Origin: Synechococcus sp. AG-683-C23
GTDB lineage: Bacteria > Cyanobacteriota > Cyanobacteriia > PCC-6307 > Cyanobiaceae
Direction of reading: 5' to 3'
Assembly (NCBI GenBank): GCA_003208835.1
Contig: QCVD01000009.1
Location: forward strand, 1 to 56,275
Length of the DNA: 56,275 nucleotides
Below are positions 37,958-48,063 of the stretch, piece after piece. Under the pieces are notes generated by a model, which saw only the letters and a list, made by a program, of their open reading frames with translations, was not told the DNA's origin and ran no database searches. The first letter of the stretch is position 1. The number at the start of each line of letters is the position of its first letter. The position numbers and the translations under genes are program-made.

Positions 37958-39106
37958 CTAGTAATCCACGCCACGCTTGAGGTCGACGCCTTGTTCGGCG
38001 TAGTGCTTGTGGCACACCATCTCGGAGTGGATGCTGGCTAAATCGAAGTAGGCGGGCTGGTTCTTGCAGCGACCTGTGATGATCACCTCGGTTTCAGCTG
38101 GCTTTCGAAGCAGCGTTTGCATAATCGGCTCCACCGGTAAAAGCTCTAGATCAACGGTGGGGTTGAGTTCATCCAAAATCACGGTCTTGTAGAGGCCGCT
38201 GGAAATGGCTGCACGGGCAATTTCCCAGGCCCGTTCGGCTTCCACGTAGTCGATCGGTTCCTGTTGCCCGCGCCAGACGATGGCATCACGGCCCGATCGC
38301 AGATGGTCGACCAAGTGGGGGTAGCTCTCACGCAGCGCTGCAATGGCTGCATCCTCGGTGTAACCCGTGCCTCCCTTCAGCCACTGCAGGATCAACACGC
38401 GATGGCTTTTGTCTTGGCTGATGCCCCGGCCGATGGCCTGAAGTGCTTTGCCTAAAGCACTGGTCGACTTCCCTTTACCTTCTCCGGTGTAGATCTCGAT
38501 CCCACTGTTCATGCTGAGGGGAATAACCCTGTCGCCCTCCATGCCGGGACGGCGGTGGGCACGCATTTCCGAGTGAAGATCGGCGCCTTGTACGAGAGCG
38601 GCAGGGGCGGCCCGCCCGGTCACGATGATTTCCATCCCCTCCGGTCGATTGTTCAGGGTGCGGACGACATCATCGATATCCAGTAAGCCGAGCTCCAGTA
38701 CCGGATTGAGTTCATCGAGAACCACCACTGAATAGAGAGCGCTGGCAATCGCTCCCTTGGCAATCACCCAGCCCCGTTGGGCTTCATCCCGATCGAAACG
38801 GGTGGCTTCATCTGCTGTGAAGTGGTCGGCTCTGCCCGTCCGTAGATGGTCAATTAAGTGCGGGAAACCCTGTTGCAGCGCTTCGATGGCGGCATCTTCG
38901 TCGTAGGCGCGTCCGGGCCCTTTCAGAAACCGCAGCAGCAGCACACGGGTTCGACGTTGCTCGCAGATCCCAAGGCCGATGGTTCTCAGTACAACACCGA
39001 GTGCCGCTTGGCTTTTCCCCTTCCCTTCACCGTCATAGATGTGCAGCTGACCATGGCTGCGTTCGCGGCTATCTGCGGCAGTAACAATGCCGATGCTTCG
39101 GGGCAT
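37958..39106 (-). CDS. Tandem-domain corrinoid adenosyltransferase-like (CobO/BtuR) protein
   Basis: 382 aa made of two homologous BtuR/CobO units. Each has a complete P-loop (GEGKGKS at 26-32 and again at 208-214), a conserved RTGRADHF / RSGRDAIV segment, a Walker-B-like VVLDELNP / VILDELNP, and an IVTGR / IITGR strand followed by a LHSEM / IHSEM helix. The C-terminus ends LKRGVDY, as BtuR ends GIDY. Typical BtuR/CobO is about 180-210 aa. Adenosylation of cobalamin precursors is the family role; whether both units are active is unknown. It is divergent from larE. Confidence 0.85.
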   Translation of the reverse strand: MPRSIGIVTAADSRERSHGQLHIYDGEGKGKSQAALGVVLRTIGLGICEQRRTRVLLLRFLKGPGRAYDEDAAIEALQQGFPHLIDHLRTGRADHFTADEATRFDRDEAQRGWVIAKGAIASALYSVVVLDELNPVLELGLLDIDDVVRTLNNRPEGMEIIVTGRAAPAALVQGADLHSEMRAHRRPGMEGDRVIPLSMNSGIEIYTGEGKGKSTSALGKALQAIGRGISQDKSHRVLILQWLKGGTGYTEDAAIAALRESYPHLVDHLRSGRDAIVWRGQQEPIDYVEAERAWEIARAAISSGLYKTVILDELNPTVDLELLPVEPIMQTLLRKPAETEVIITGRCKNQPAYFDLASIHSEMVCHKHYAEQGVDLKRGVDY

Positions 39107-39159
39107 GGTGCCGGCTCTTACCGTTGGAGCCTAACGACATCACTCCATTTCATCTGCTG

Positions 39160-39987
39160 ATGTTCCAGTTGCAGGAGTTATTGCCGAAAAAGCAGGAGCA
39201 GCAGCTTGCAGACCTCCGCCACTGGATGGATAGGTCGTCGTCGCTTTGTATCGCCTATTCAGGCGGGGTCGACAGCACACTCGTTGCGGCGATTGCTTAC
39301 GAGTGCAAAGGCGAATCTGCGTTCGCGGTTACGGGCGTTTCTCCGGCGTTAGCGCCACACCTTTTGCAAGAAGCGCGTCATCAGGCTGGTTGGATTGGGA
39401 TCCGTCATCAGGAGTTGCCCACGGCTGAGCTTGAGGATCCCGATTACAGCAACAACCCTGTGGATCGCTGCTTTGCCTGCAAACGGGAATTGCATCGACA
39501 CCTCAAGCCGATTGCAATGGCCGCTGGCGATGCTTTGGTGATCGATGGTGTGAATTTGGATGATCTCGGAGATCACAGGCCAGGGATTGATGCCGCGCGT
39601 CAGGCCGGCGTGCGCTCGCCGCTTGCTGAATTGAAGATTGATAAGGCCACGATTCGCCAGCTTTCCCGTGCTCTGGGCTTCCCCTGGTGGGATAAGCCTG
39701 CTCAACCTTGTTTGTCGTCTCGCTTTCCCTATGGCGAAGGGATCACCGCGGAACGTCTCAACCAGGTGGGGCAAGCCGAAGCTTGGTTATTGGCTCGGGG
39801 GTTTAACCGTGTGCGCGTCCGCAGCCACGGCCTTGCTGCACGAATTGAAGTCCCTGAGGAGCAGATCAGTGCCGTAATGGCCTTGTCCTCGACCGAAGGA
39901 CTGGTGGCATTTTTCCAATCCCTTGGTTTTACCTCAGTGAGCTTGGACCTCGAGGGGCTCGTGAGTGGAAAGCTCAATCGACGTTGA
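39160..39987 (+). CDS. larE: LarE-type ATP-dependent sacrificial sulfur transferase
   Basis: 275 aa from the ATG at 39160; a TTG at 39124 would add 12 residues. PP-loop AYSGGVDSTLVA near residue 32, the cysteine region VDRCFACKRELH and the conserved CLSSRFPYGEGIT mark LarE/YgeX-like adenylate-forming proteins. LarE supplies sulfur for the nickel-pincer cofactor of lactate racemase in Lactobacillus. No larB, larC or larA lies in the window, so its role here may be another sulfur insertion. Confidence 0.87.
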   Translation: MFQLQELLPKKQEQQLADLRHWMDRSSSLCIAYSGGVDSTLVAAIAYECKGESAFAVTGVSPALAPHLLQEARHQAGWIGIRHQELPTAELEDPDYSNNPVDRCFACKRELHRHLKPIAMAAGDALVIDGVNLDDLGDHRPGIDAARQAGVRSPLAELKIDKATIRQLSRALGFPWWDKPAQPCLSSRFPYGEGITAERLNQVGQAEAWLLARGFNRVRVRSHGLAARIEVPEEQISAVMALSSTEGLVAFFQSLGFTSVSLDLEGLVSGKLNRR

Positions 39988-40083
39988 CGAACAGCGTTCA
40001 GAGTTGTTTTGTGCGTTGAAGCATGGGTCCCATAACAGCCGTCCCTCAGGTCAGGTTGTTATCGGCGATGGCTGAACCCAGCT

Positions 40084-40545
40084 TCAAAGGGTGATGGTCA
40101 CCGGCGAGGGTTCGCGTACTCCTGTCGCGATTTCTGCAGGAGTTTCCCTGAGAAAGCTCTTCAGGGCATGGCGCTTGGCCAGCAGGGCCTCACTCAGCAC
40201 GGCACACGCCTGTTCGGGCATGGTGTGGTCACCACAGGTGAAAACGTCAACAGCCGCATACCCGGATTCAGGCCAGGTGTGAATGGAGATGTGCGATTCG
40301 GCCAGTAGGGCCAATCCAGTCACGCCTTGGGGCTCGAAACGATGGGTGATCAAATTGAGCAGCGTGGCACCAGCACGTTTTGCTGCCGTTGTGATGGTGT
40401 TCCGCAAAAAAGCTTCGTCGTCGAGCCGGCTGGGATCGCATTCATACAGCTCGAGAATGCAGTGTTTGCCCACCATGTCGGTGGCTTGAAGGGAGGTGTC
40501 CCCCCATCCCGGGTGGGGATGCAGGGCAGACAAGCTCTGCTCCAT
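40084..40545 (-). CDS. speD: S-adenosylmethionine decarboxylase proenzyme
   Basis: Makes decarboxylated SAM for polyamine synthesis. 153 aa. The self-cleavage site is Glu83-Ser84 in [14 protein letters not shown], yielding the pyruvoyl group on the alpha chain; Cys in VFTCGDH is the conserved proton donor region. The N-terminus is about 25 residues longer than the shortest bacterial forms. It lies downstream of recF on the same strand. Confidence 0.95.
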   Translation of the reverse strand: MEQSLSALHPHPGWGDTSLQATDMVGKHCILELYECDPSRLDDEAFLRNTITTAAKRAGATLLNLITHRFEPQGVTGLALLAESHISIHTWPESGYAAVDVFTCGDHTMPEQACAVLSEALLAKRHALKSFLRETPAEIATGVREPSPVTITL

Positions 40546-40575
40546 CAGGCGAAAATTGAAAAACAGGTGATGAGA

Positions 40576-41670
40576 CTATCCGACCTTCATTCCTTCTATG
40601 AGTTCGTTTTCTCCAAGAATCTGAGCCTCCTGACGCCAGCCCCCGTGAAAACCATCGAGATGGGTGGCACTAATCAGGCATTGGTGATCATTCCCGACGG
40701 CTTCCAAAAGAAGTTGTTGACGGATCGGATCGAGTTCAGCGAGCACGTCATCGAGGAGCAGGAGCGGTGGTTCTCCACAAAGTTGCTTGACTAATTCGAG
40801 TTCGGCGAGCTTGAGGCCCAGGACGAGTGAACGTTGCTGACCTGCTGACCCGAAGCGACGAGCAGGACTCTCTCCAAGCACCATGTTGATCTCATCGCGA
40901 TGCGGTCCGATTCGGCAGTTTCCGAGGCGTTCTTCATCCTCCCGTTGGTTGCGGAGTTGTTCCTCAATCGCCAACCGCCAGGGTTCTTCGGCTTCCTCCC
41001 CGTCCAATCGACTTCCAGGTTGATAGCGGAGCTCTAGAAGCTCTTTCCCGCTGCTGAGATGCGATTGCCAACGCTGGGCAATCGGTTCCAGGCGGTGCAA
41101 GGCCCGGCGTCGGCGTCGATGGATGCGCGTGCTGATTAGGGCCATTTGAACGTCGAAGGCATCGAGGAGCCCACTGCGCTCGGCTGTGTTTTGTCGGTGG
41201 CTACGCCACAGCTGACTTCTCTGCCGTAACAGGCGGTTGTACCGGCTGATGAGATCTGCATACACAGGTTCGAGTTGCAGAACGACCCGGTCGAGCCATT
41301 GGCGGCGCAGGGCTGGTTCTCCACGCACCAGGTCTAGATCGAGGGCGCTGAAGCCGATACAGCGCAGTGGGCCAATCAGATCAAGCTGACGATCCAGCAC
41401 CTTGCCATTGCGCCGAGCTTGGCGGCCACCGCGTCGGCGTAATTCGAGTTCCAAACGGTCGCCATCTCCCACATCAGCCCGCAACAGGGCTATTGGGGCA
41501 TCCCATTGAATGAGGTCTCGATCCTGGCTGCAGCGATGGGAGCGCAGGCTGCCCAGGAGTTCCACTGCTTCAAGAAGATTGGATTTACCAATCCCGTTGC
41601 GCCCAATCACGAGCAAACGCGACTCGGTCAGCTCCAGCTGCAGAACGGAGTGGTTCCGGAACCCCTGCAA
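40576..41670 (-). CDS. recF: DNA replication and repair protein RecF
   Basis: SMC-like ATPase that loads RecA at gaps with RecO and RecR. 364 aa from the TTG at 41670. Walker A is [10 protein letters not shown] at 22-31, the signature region is [17 protein letters not shown], and Walker B is [12 protein letters not shown]. The same frame is open for another 19 codons upstream and encodes IRLHKLQ just before LQGFRNH, which is the normal RecF N-terminal strand, yet it contains no ATG, GTG or TTG. The true start is therefore unresolved. Confidence 0.92.
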   Translation of the reverse strand: MQGFRNHSVLQLELTESRLLVIGRNGIGKSNLLEAVELLGSLRSHRCSQDRDLIQWDAPIALLRADVGDGDRLELELRRRGGRQARRNGKVLDRQLDLIGPLRCIGFSALDLDLVRGEPALRRQWLDRVVLQLEPVYADLISRYNRLLRQRSQLWRSHRQNTAERSGLLDAFDVQMALISTRIHRRRRRALHRLEPIAQRWQSHLSSGKELLELRYQPGSRLDGEEAEEPWRLAIEEQLRNQREDEERLGNCRIGPHRDEINMVLGESPARRFGSAGQQRSLVLGLKLAELELVKQLCGEPPLLLLDDVLAELDPIRQQLLLEAVGNDHQCLISATHLDGFHGGWRQEAQILGENELIEGMKVG

Positions 41671-41776
41671 TTGGAGCTTGTGAAGCCGGATGGGTGATTG
41701 TGCGGTGCTTGGGTAAGGTACCTGTTATGGACCGGTCTGTAGGCCGATCTACTGCTGCGGCATCGAGCCGATCAGT

Positions 41777-41850
41777 GGGCATGTAGCTCAGTTGGATAGA
41801 GCATCAGATTCCGGTTCTGAGGGTCGGGGGTTCGAGTCCCTCCATGCTCG
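41777..41850 (+). tRNA. tRNA-Arg(CCG)
   Basis: 74 nt. Acceptor arms GGGCATG and CATGCTC pair (one G-U), G discriminator; D arm AGCTCAGTTGGATAGAGC; anticodon stem TCAGA/TCTGA with loop TTCCGGT, anticodon CCG; T arm with GGTTCGAGTCC. CCA is not encoded. Confidence 0.97.
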
Positions 41851-41868
41851 TGTTTTGTACTTTGCGAC

Positions 41869-42324
41869 TTAGTTCGGCCTGAGTCCCATCGCTCGGATCC
41901 CATTCGGATCAATCACAAATCCATTGGTGCGTAGGGCTTCGAGGGCCGATGCTGGTGCAGACACGGACAGGCTGCACCCCGGTAAATCGCGGCGCAGGAT
42001 ATGAAGAGCCCGATGCACAAGAACGGCGTAAAGGTCTGATTGATCAGGGCCCGGACGTGCTGCGAGATTCCAGAGATTGGCGTTCAGGGCTAAGTCGCTT
42101 GTGGCGCGAACGAATCCGACCAGTTCTTCTCCAGCCTCTTCAAAAATGCTGATCTGCCAGAGGCTGCGCTCTAGGGCAAGAGGCCACCGTTGTTCATCGT
42201 GGGTGGTCTCTTGGCACGATCCCAGCAGTCGATTGATGGCCACTGGGCTAGGGGTTGTGGTGGTGTCGAGCCTGTATCCGCTTGGCAGCTTGGGGACAGC
42301 GGGCTGTTGAAGGAAGGGAAGCAA
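41869..42324 (-). CDS. GNAT-family N-acetyltransferase
   Basis: 151 aa. The fold is suggested by the strand EELVGFVRATSDLALNANLW and the acetyl-CoA-side helix LYAVLVHRALHIL, with a C-terminal strand FVIDPNGIRAMGL. The canonical Q/RxxGxG/A loop is weak (RPGPDQSDLYAVL), so activity is less certain. It follows ppc by 3 bp and is likely co-transcribed. Substrate unknown. Confidence 0.72.
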   Translation of the reverse strand: MLPFLQQPAVPKLPSGYRLDTTTTPSPVAINRLLGSCQETTHDEQRWPLALERSLWQISIFEEAGEELVGFVRATSDLALNANLWNLAARPGPDQSDLYAVLVHRALHILRRDLPGCSLSVSAPASALEALRTNGFVIDPNGIRAMGLRPN

Positions 42325-42327
42325 GGT

Positions 42328-45315
42328 TCAACCTGTGTTGCGCATGCCAGCAGCAATGCCATTCAGGGTGAGCAGAGCTCCGCGGAGTAGTTCGCTGCGG
42401 CTGTAGGTCCGGGTGTCTTCTGGTGCCCCAGGACTTTCACTCATCGGGGGCTGACGGTTTTGATCCCGCAGCCGTTTGAGCAGCGCAACCTGGAGAAATC
42501 CCAGAGGCACGATGGTGCGATTCCGTAGGTCTACGGAGAGCTGCAGTCCTTGATCAGCCCCGAGTAGACGGGGTTGCCCGGTGATCTCCAATACCAGTTT
42601 CCGCGTCAAGGCGTATTCCTTTGCAATCACGGCAAAAATCGCTTCAAAGGCCTCACGTTGCTCTGGCTTCCCAAGGCTGTTCATGTAGTGATTAGCCAAG
42701 TCGAGATCCACTTTCGAGAGGGTCATCTCCGCCTTGGAAATCAGGGTTCGGAAAAAAGGCCAGCGCTGGTGAAGTCGCCGGAGAAGATCGAGTTGATCGG
42801 GGTCTGCTTTCACCTCTTCAGCTAAAGCTGTGCCAAAGCCAAACCAACTGGGGAGTAAGAAGCGGCTTTGGGTCCAGCCAAACACCCAAGGAATCGCTCG
42901 CAAGCTCGAAAGATCTTTGGCTCCGGTTTTACGGCGGGCGGGTCGGCTGGAAATCTGCAGCTTGCTGATCTCTTCGATAGGCGTCACCTGCTGGAAAAAA
43001 GCCACCAAGTCGGGGTTGTCATGCACCAACGCGCGATAGTGCTCTCGGGATCGTGCGGAGAGCCGACTCATGAGTTGGTTCCAACTGGGTGTCGCATCGA
43101 GCTGATTGGTCACCAGGCTGTTTTGAACCACGGCGGTCGTGACAGTTTCCAGGTTGTAAAGGGCGAGTTCCGGCAGGCTGTACTTCGAGGCCAGCACCTC
43201 CCCTTGTTCGGTGATCTTGATGCGGCCTTGAAGGGTGCCACTGGGCTGGGCAAGGATGGCTTGATATGCGGGGCCACCGCCACGGCTCACAGAACCGCCG
43301 CGACCATGAAAGAGGCGGAGGGCAACGCCCTGTCGGCTCGAAAGTTCTTGGAGGGCAAGTTGGGCTTGGTGAATCTCCCAGTTGCTCGAGAGGAAGCCTG
43401 AGTCTTTATTGCTGTCGGAGTAGCCAAGCATCAGCTCCTGTAGGGGCTGGCCCTGGATGCCCACCATCGGGAGCAGGTCGCGATAAAGGGGGGTATTGAA
43501 AAGTTCGTCCATCACGGCTGGAGCGCGTTGTAAATCCTCCACCGTTTCGAACAGTGGCACCACCAGCAGCGACGCTTTGCGGGCGGCTGGATCCACTAAT
43601 CCCGCTTCCTTCGCGAGCAGCAACACCTCCAACAGATCTGAGGCCGTATGGCTCATCGAGATCACATAGGAATGGCAGATCCGCTGGCCGAACTCTTCCT
43701 GGAGTCGATGCAACATGCGGAACACGGCCATGGTCTCCGCGGTGGTGTCTGACCAGCGAACTGCCGTAGGAATCAATGGACGCCGGGTACGGAGCTCCTC
43801 CAGCAACCAGGCCATACGCGTGGACTCCTCCATCTCGCCGTAGGGCTGTGGCAACTCGAGAAAACGTGTGAGCTCATCAATCGCATCGCTATGGCGGGTG
43901 CTCTCCTGACGAATATCGAGACTGGCCAGTGAGAAGCCAAAGATATGGACTTGATGGAGCAGGGTGTCGAGCTGCTCACAGGTGAGTTCAGTGCCGATCA
44001 AGCTGTTGCGAATCAGTTCCAAGTCGTTGCGGAATTGATCGACGGAGGTGTAATGCAGAGCTTCTGAGCCAGGTGCTCCATCGGTCGGGATGGCATCTTT
44101 CGGACTCTTCCAACCAGCATCTGAGAGCTGATCATTGCGTTTAAGCGTGCGCTCCAGGCGTTCGAGGATGTAGCTCAGCTTCAGTCGGTAAGGCTCAAGT
44201 CGGTAACGAGCCGCGCGCCGCTCGTAGATTTCTGGGAAGCGCAGCCGATCCATTTCCAAGGACTCCAGCAACCCAGTAGCAACCTGGCTCCACTGCATGG
44301 AAATGCTCAGCTGATTGCGAAGCGCTTGCACCGAGCTGATGTATAGCTCGAGCATGAGTTGACGCTGATAGCAGGCTGTCCGCCAAGTGATGTCCGTTGT
44401 GACAGAGGGATTGCCATCTCGGTCGGAACCGACCCAAGATCCAAAGGTGCAGAACGAAGCCTGGGGAACTTGGACGTCGGGGTAATAACGGTGGAGTGCC
44501 GATGTGAGCCGCCGCCGTAGTTGGGGCATGGCATCAAACAACACTTGCTGGAAGTAATGAAGGGTTGAATCCACTTCATCGAGAACCGTTGGTTTGAACT
44601 GATGCAGCTCATCGGTCCGCCACCAGAGCCGAATCTCCTCTTCGAGTTGTTGACGCAAGTCATCCTTGACTTGAAGCGCCATGGGCGAATCGGACTGCAG
44701 TTGCTGGAGAAGGTTGGCGACTCGTCGCTGCTTGTGACGAACGGTGTGGCGAACAATCTCCGTTGGATGGGCTGTAAAGACCAACCGGATGTCCAGCTCC
44801 TGGAGTAGGGCTTCGACTTGGGCTGGCGGCACATTCATCCGCCGGAGCCGTTCAAAGACCTCCCCGAAGGTGGCCGGATCGGTCTGACTGGCTAAGGGCG
44901 GAGCAAAGGGGTCAAAGGCTTCGCGGCTGCCATCTTCTGCTGATTGGCGGGGGCTCAGGCTATCGAGGTAACTGTCCTCTTCGATCCGTTGTTCAAGGAT
45001 GTTGATCAGCTGGAAATACAGCGAGAAAGCTCTGGCGGCTGTAATTGCTTCTGAAAGATCCATGGCACGGATCAATTCAATAATCGCTTCGCTGGTGCTG
45101 TCACCGTCTCGACCCTCGAGGGCCACGGGATCACTCAGCTGTTTCAGTCGTAGTAGGCGAGCACTTTGTTCTGGAGGACACTCGCTGCGGAGAACCGTCT
45201 GCCAGAGGTCCTCCACCAGCACCAAGCGGTTCTGCAGCAACCGGCCAGCTCCAGCAGTCACACCGCTCTCCTTGGGCTGTTCCCCTTGGAGTGCATAGGC
45301 GGTGGACTCGGGCAT
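42328..45315 (-). CDS. ppc: Phosphoenolpyruvate carboxylase
   Basis: Adds bicarbonate to PEP to replenish oxaloacetate. 995 aa, within the cyanobacterial range. Catalytic motifs are TAHPTE at 181-186 (catalytic His), [13 protein letters not shown] and [10 protein letters not shown]. The C-terminus is RNTG, a variant of the usual QNTG that lines the active site. The plant-type N-terminal phosphorylation Ser is not apparent. It lies upstream of the GNAT gene and 30 bp from gshA. Confidence 0.98.
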   Translation of the reverse strand: MPESTAYALQGEQPKESGVTAGAGRLLQNRLVLVEDLWQTVLRSECPPEQSARLLRLKQLSDPVALEGRDGDSTSEAIIELIRAMDLSEAITAARAFSLYFQLINILEQRIEEDSYLDSLSPRQSAEDGSREAFDPFAPPLASQTDPATFGEVFERLRRMNVPPAQVEALLQELDIRLVFTAHPTEIVRHTVRHKQRRVANLLQQLQSDSPMALQVKDDLRQQLEEEIRLWWRTDELHQFKPTVLDEVDSTLHYFQQVLFDAMPQLRRRLTSALHRYYPDVQVPQASFCTFGSWVGSDRDGNPSVTTDITWRTACYQRQLMLELYISSVQALRNQLSISMQWSQVATGLLESLEMDRLRFPEIYERRAARYRLEPYRLKLSYILERLERTLKRNDQLSDAGWKSPKDAIPTDGAPGSEALHYTSVDQFRNDLELIRNSLIGTELTCEQLDTLLHQVHIFGFSLASLDIRQESTRHSDAIDELTRFLELPQPYGEMEESTRMAWLLEELRTRRPLIPTAVRWSDTTAETMAVFRMLHRLQEEFGQRICHSYVISMSHTASDLLEVLLLAKEAGLVDPAARKASLLVVPLFETVEDLQRAPAVMDELFNTPLYRDLLPMVGIQGQPLQELMLGYSDSNKDSGFLSSNWEIHQAQLALQELSSRQGVALRLFHGRGGSVSRGGGPAYQAILAQPSGTLQGRIKITEQGEVLASKYSLPELALYNLETVTTAVVQNSLVTNQLDATPSWNQLMSRLSARSREHYRALVHDNPDLVAFFQQVTPIEEISKLQISSRPARRKTGAKDLSSLRAIPWVFGWTQSRFLLPSWFGFGTALAEEVKADPDQLDLLRRLHQRWPFFRTLISKAEMTLSKVDLDLANHYMNSLGKPEQREAFEAIFAVIAKEYALTRKLVLEITGQPRLLGADQGLQLSVDLRNRTIVPLGFLQVALLKRLRDQNRQPPMSESPGAPEDTRTYSRSELLRGALLTLNGIAAGMRNTG

Positions 45316-45345
45316 GAAGACTCTGCGCTGCTCGGGATTCCATGA

Positions 45346-46488
45346 TCATCCCAAAGAGAGGAGCGCAGTGGGGCGTTCGAGCTCTTGCTCCTTCATCTCT
45401 TCAATTGCAGCTTGAAGCAATTGTGAGATGTCCTCACCGTTTGAATGCGCTGCGCTCCAGCGCATCGCTTGATTTCCGCGCTTGAGAACCGCATGGAGTG
45501 GAGTGAGGACTGATTCAAGATTGAGCTGTGCCGCCAACGGCGTTACGTCGTCGATCAGTGATTGAATCCAATCCCTGCAGAGAATGCTCTGACCGTCTTT
45601 CCAGTGGTGGAGTTCAGCATCGAGGCTGGCGTGAGCAGCGGCTGCATCATTGACATCGCTGAGTTTTGCCAGCTTGTCCGCCGAGAGGGAACTGGCAATC
45701 AGCGGGTCAAGCCGTTCACGGTTATCGCGTAAAGACAACAATCTGAGTTCGAGAAACGCCGTCATGGCGAGGAGTTCGTCGGGGTTCGTGACGAGATCGC
45801 AAATTCGAAGCTCGACTCGATTCAAGTCATGGGGACGGGCTGGACCATTGGGTCGGACGGACGTCCATAAGTGCCGTTCATTGCGCATGCTTCCGCAAGC
45901 CAATTGCGCTTCGACCCAATCGATGTAGTGACGATGATCCAGAAACAGCGGCACTTGCGCGGGTGTTAAAGGAAATTGTTGCCAACGCTGGGAATGATGC
46001 CCCGTGGAACGTCCATCCAAAAATGGTGAGCTGGCACTGAGCGCTAGCAGGAGTGCGGCTTCACAACGCACGAGCCGCACCGCTGCAAACAACCAATCAG
46101 GATCAGTGATGCCCAGGTTGATGTGAATGCTTGCGGTGACAACGCGGGTGCCATAGGTCGACTCAATTAAGTCGTGGTACGAATTCGTTGGATCAGAACG
46201 CTCAAAGCGGCTGCTGTCTCCAAGACTGAGGGTGCTGCCAGGCAGCAAGGTGAGATCACGAGAGGCGAGCCAGGTTCTCAGCCGACGGCGCGGTCGAAGG
46301 AGGGCCTCACTGAGTTGGTGGTAATCAGCGATTGGAGCGGTGATGTACTCCACATTGCGACAGTCGGGTTCGGTGACGAAATCATCGAGAACTGCCGCGA
46401 CCTCACTGGCAACGCCAACGTTCTGGCCGGAGGGTAATCCTGTGAACAACTCGACTTCAAAGCCTTTGAGTAAAAGAGGTGAAGTCAT
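45346..46488 (-). CDS. gshA: Glutamate-cysteine ligase, cyanobacterial type
   Basis: First step of glutathione synthesis. 380 aa from the ATG at 46488, which overlaps the trpE stop as ATGA; a longer frame reaches 46617 inside trpE. The start MTSPLLLKGFEVELFTG and the later ASIHINLGITDPDW and RCEAALLLALSASSPFLDG match the cyanobacterial ligase family. Translation is coupled to trpE, an odd pairing metabolically. Confidence 0.88.
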   Translation of the reverse strand: MTSPLLLKGFEVELFTGLPSGQNVGVASEVAAVLDDFVTEPDCRNVEYITAPIADYHQLSEALLRPRRRLRTWLASRDLTLLPGSTLSLGDSSRFERSDPTNSYHDLIESTYGTRVVTASIHINLGITDPDWLFAAVRLVRCEAALLLALSASSPFLDGRSTGHHSQRWQQFPLTPAQVPLFLDHRHYIDWVEAQLACGSMRNERHLWTSVRPNGPARPHDLNRVELRICDLVTNPDELLAMTAFLELRLLSLRDNRERLDPLIASSLSADKLAKLSDVNDAAAAHASLDAELHHWKDGQSILCRDWIQSLIDDVTPLAAQLNLESVLTPLHAVLKRGNQAMRWSAAHSNGEDISQLLQAAIEEMKEQELERPTALLSLG

Positions 46489-48005
46489 GATTTCGCCGGA
46501 TTTAAACAAGCCAAGGCGGTGAGCATGGCCCGGGCTTTGTTGAGGGTTTCTTCGTACTCCGCCGTTGGCTTGGAATCGGCCACCACCCCCGCCCCAGCTT
46601 GAACTTTCACGCGACAACCTCCAGTGCCATTGGGTTGCACGACCATCGTGCGGATCGTGATGGCCGTATTCAGTGCACCGGCTAAGTCAACGGAGCCGTA
46701 CACGCCTGAATAGGGACCTCGAGCATCGGGTTCGAGGTCATTAATGAGTTGCATCGCTCGAATTTTTGGGGCGCCGCTGACTGTCCCTGCTGGGAAAGAG
46801 GCCATGAGGAGATCCCAAACGTCATGGTGTGGAGCAAGGCATCCTTCCACTTCACTCACGATGTGCATCACGTGGGAGTACTTCTCAATCACCATCAAGT
46901 CTTTAACGGAGACACTTCCCGGCAAGCAAACGCGTCCGAGATCATTGCGTCCGAGGTCGACGAGCATCACGTGCTCGGCACGTTCTTTGGGGTCGGCCAG
47001 CAGGTCCACTTCGAGTTCTCGGTCTTCTAGCGGGGTTTGTCCGCGAGGTCGCGTCCCGGCGATTGGGCGCAAGCTGGCTTGAATCCCGTTGGCGGCGGGC
47101 TCCGCTTGCACCATGACCTCTGGGCTAGAGCCGATGAGCTGCCACTCCCCGAAATCAAAGAACGCCATATAAGGGGAAGGATTCACCATCCTCAGGCTGC
47201 GGTAGAGCTCAAAAGGGCTCTGCGGTACCTGGGCTTCGAGTCGCTGGCTGATCACCAGCTGGAACACATCCCCCGCTGCGATATGGCTTTTGGCGGTTCG
47301 AACAGCCGTTTCAAATTCGGCTTGGCTGCGATTGCTGGTCACATCAGGCAGATCGCGTGCATTGGCATCCCAGAGCAAGGGATCCACTGCTGGAAGTGGA
47401 GTGTTCATGCGCTCCCGCAATCGCTCGATCCGGTCCGTAGCGCTTTGCCAGGCTTCGTCCTCTGTTGACCCGCTCGTGAGATCACCGAAGGCCACTGCAG
47501 TGATTTGGCGCTTGACCTGATCGAAGATCAAAATTGCATCCATCATCATCCAGATCCCATCGGGCGGATCGGTGCTCAGCCTGGGGTGAACAGGAACGGT
47601 GGGTTCAATCCATTGGATGAGCTCGTAGCCCCACATCCCGTAGATCTGACCAAGGGGCGGTAGCCCGGGCAAATTGACGCACTGGTACGGGTTCAGCCAA
47701 GTCCGTAAGGATTGGAGCGGGTTCCCTTCAAGGCTGTCTTCGCGTCCATCTCTCCACCGCCGGCTGAGTTGGTTGCCCCTTGCCGATGCTGTCCAAAGGG
47801 GATCACAGGCGATCACACTCCATCGACCCAGGGTTTCACCCCCCTCAACGGATTCCAGCAACACTCCTGGGGGTTGGTTAGCCCCGACCTTGATCCAGGT
47901 GGTGAGAGGTGTTTCCAAATCTGCTGGCCAGCTTTGGGCCAATGGAATCAGATTGGCACCGTTGGCTGCAGCCTTGCGAAAGGCGTCGCGATCAGGTCTG
48001 AACAT
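46485..48005 (-). CDS. trpE: Anthranilate synthase component I
   Basis: First committed step to tryptophan from chorismate. 506 aa. Motifs include PIAGTRPRG, HVMLVDLGRNDLGRV and FPAGTVSGAPKIRAM. An N-terminal LLESVEGG corresponds to the LLES feedback-binding element of Trp-sensitive TrpE, which favours TrpE over PabB. The chorismate-binding domain is complete and the glutamine amidotransferase subunit is not fused. It lies 58 bp after psaD and overlaps gshA by 4 bp. Confidence 0.93.
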   Translation of the reverse strand: MFRPDRDAFRKAAANGANLIPLAQSWPADLETPLTTWIKVGANQPPGVLLESVEGGETLGRWSVIACDPLWTASARGNQLSRRWRDGREDSLEGNPLQSLRTWLNPYQCVNLPGLPPLGQIYGMWGYELIQWIEPTVPVHPRLSTDPPDGIWMMMDAILIFDQVKRQITAVAFGDLTSGSTEDEAWQSATDRIERLRERMNTPLPAVDPLLWDANARDLPDVTSNRSQAEFETAVRTAKSHIAAGDVFQLVISQRLEAQVPQSPFELYRSLRMVNPSPYMAFFDFGEWQLIGSSPEVMVQAEPAANGIQASLRPIAGTRPRGQTPLEDRELEVDLLADPKERAEHVMLVDLGRNDLGRVCLPGSVSVKDLMVIEKYSHVMHIVSEVEGCLAPHHDVWDLLMASFPAGTVSGAPKIRAMQLINDLEPDARGPYSGVYGSVDLAGALNTAITIRTMVVQPNGTGGCRVKVQAGAGVVADSKPTAEYEETLNKARAMLTALACLNPAKS

Positions 48006-48026
48006 GCGTGCATCATTACAGCCCTC

Positions 48027-48050
48027 TCCCAGGAGTCAGAGCCCCTGGGA
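48027..48050 (-). terminator. Hairpin between psaD and trpE
   Basis: Inverted repeat TCCCAGG / CCTGGGA (48027-48033 and 48044-48050) with a 10-nt loop in the short psaD-trpE gap. No T run follows on the minus strand, so it may be a weak terminator, an RNA-stabilising structure at the psaD 3' end, or part of trpE control. Confidence 0.4.
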
Positions 48051-48063
48051 AGCGCTGCACCGC

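Noticed and set aside
37856-38041. Plus-strand ORF of 61 codons at the edge of the AT-rich gap
   Set aside because: Half of it is antisense to the CobO-like gene, no ribosome site and no familiar sequence.
39988-40083. Imperfect hairpin (ATAACAGCC / GGTTGTTAT) between larE and speD
   Set aside because: Long loop, wobble pairs and no T run; not convincing as a terminator or riboswitch.
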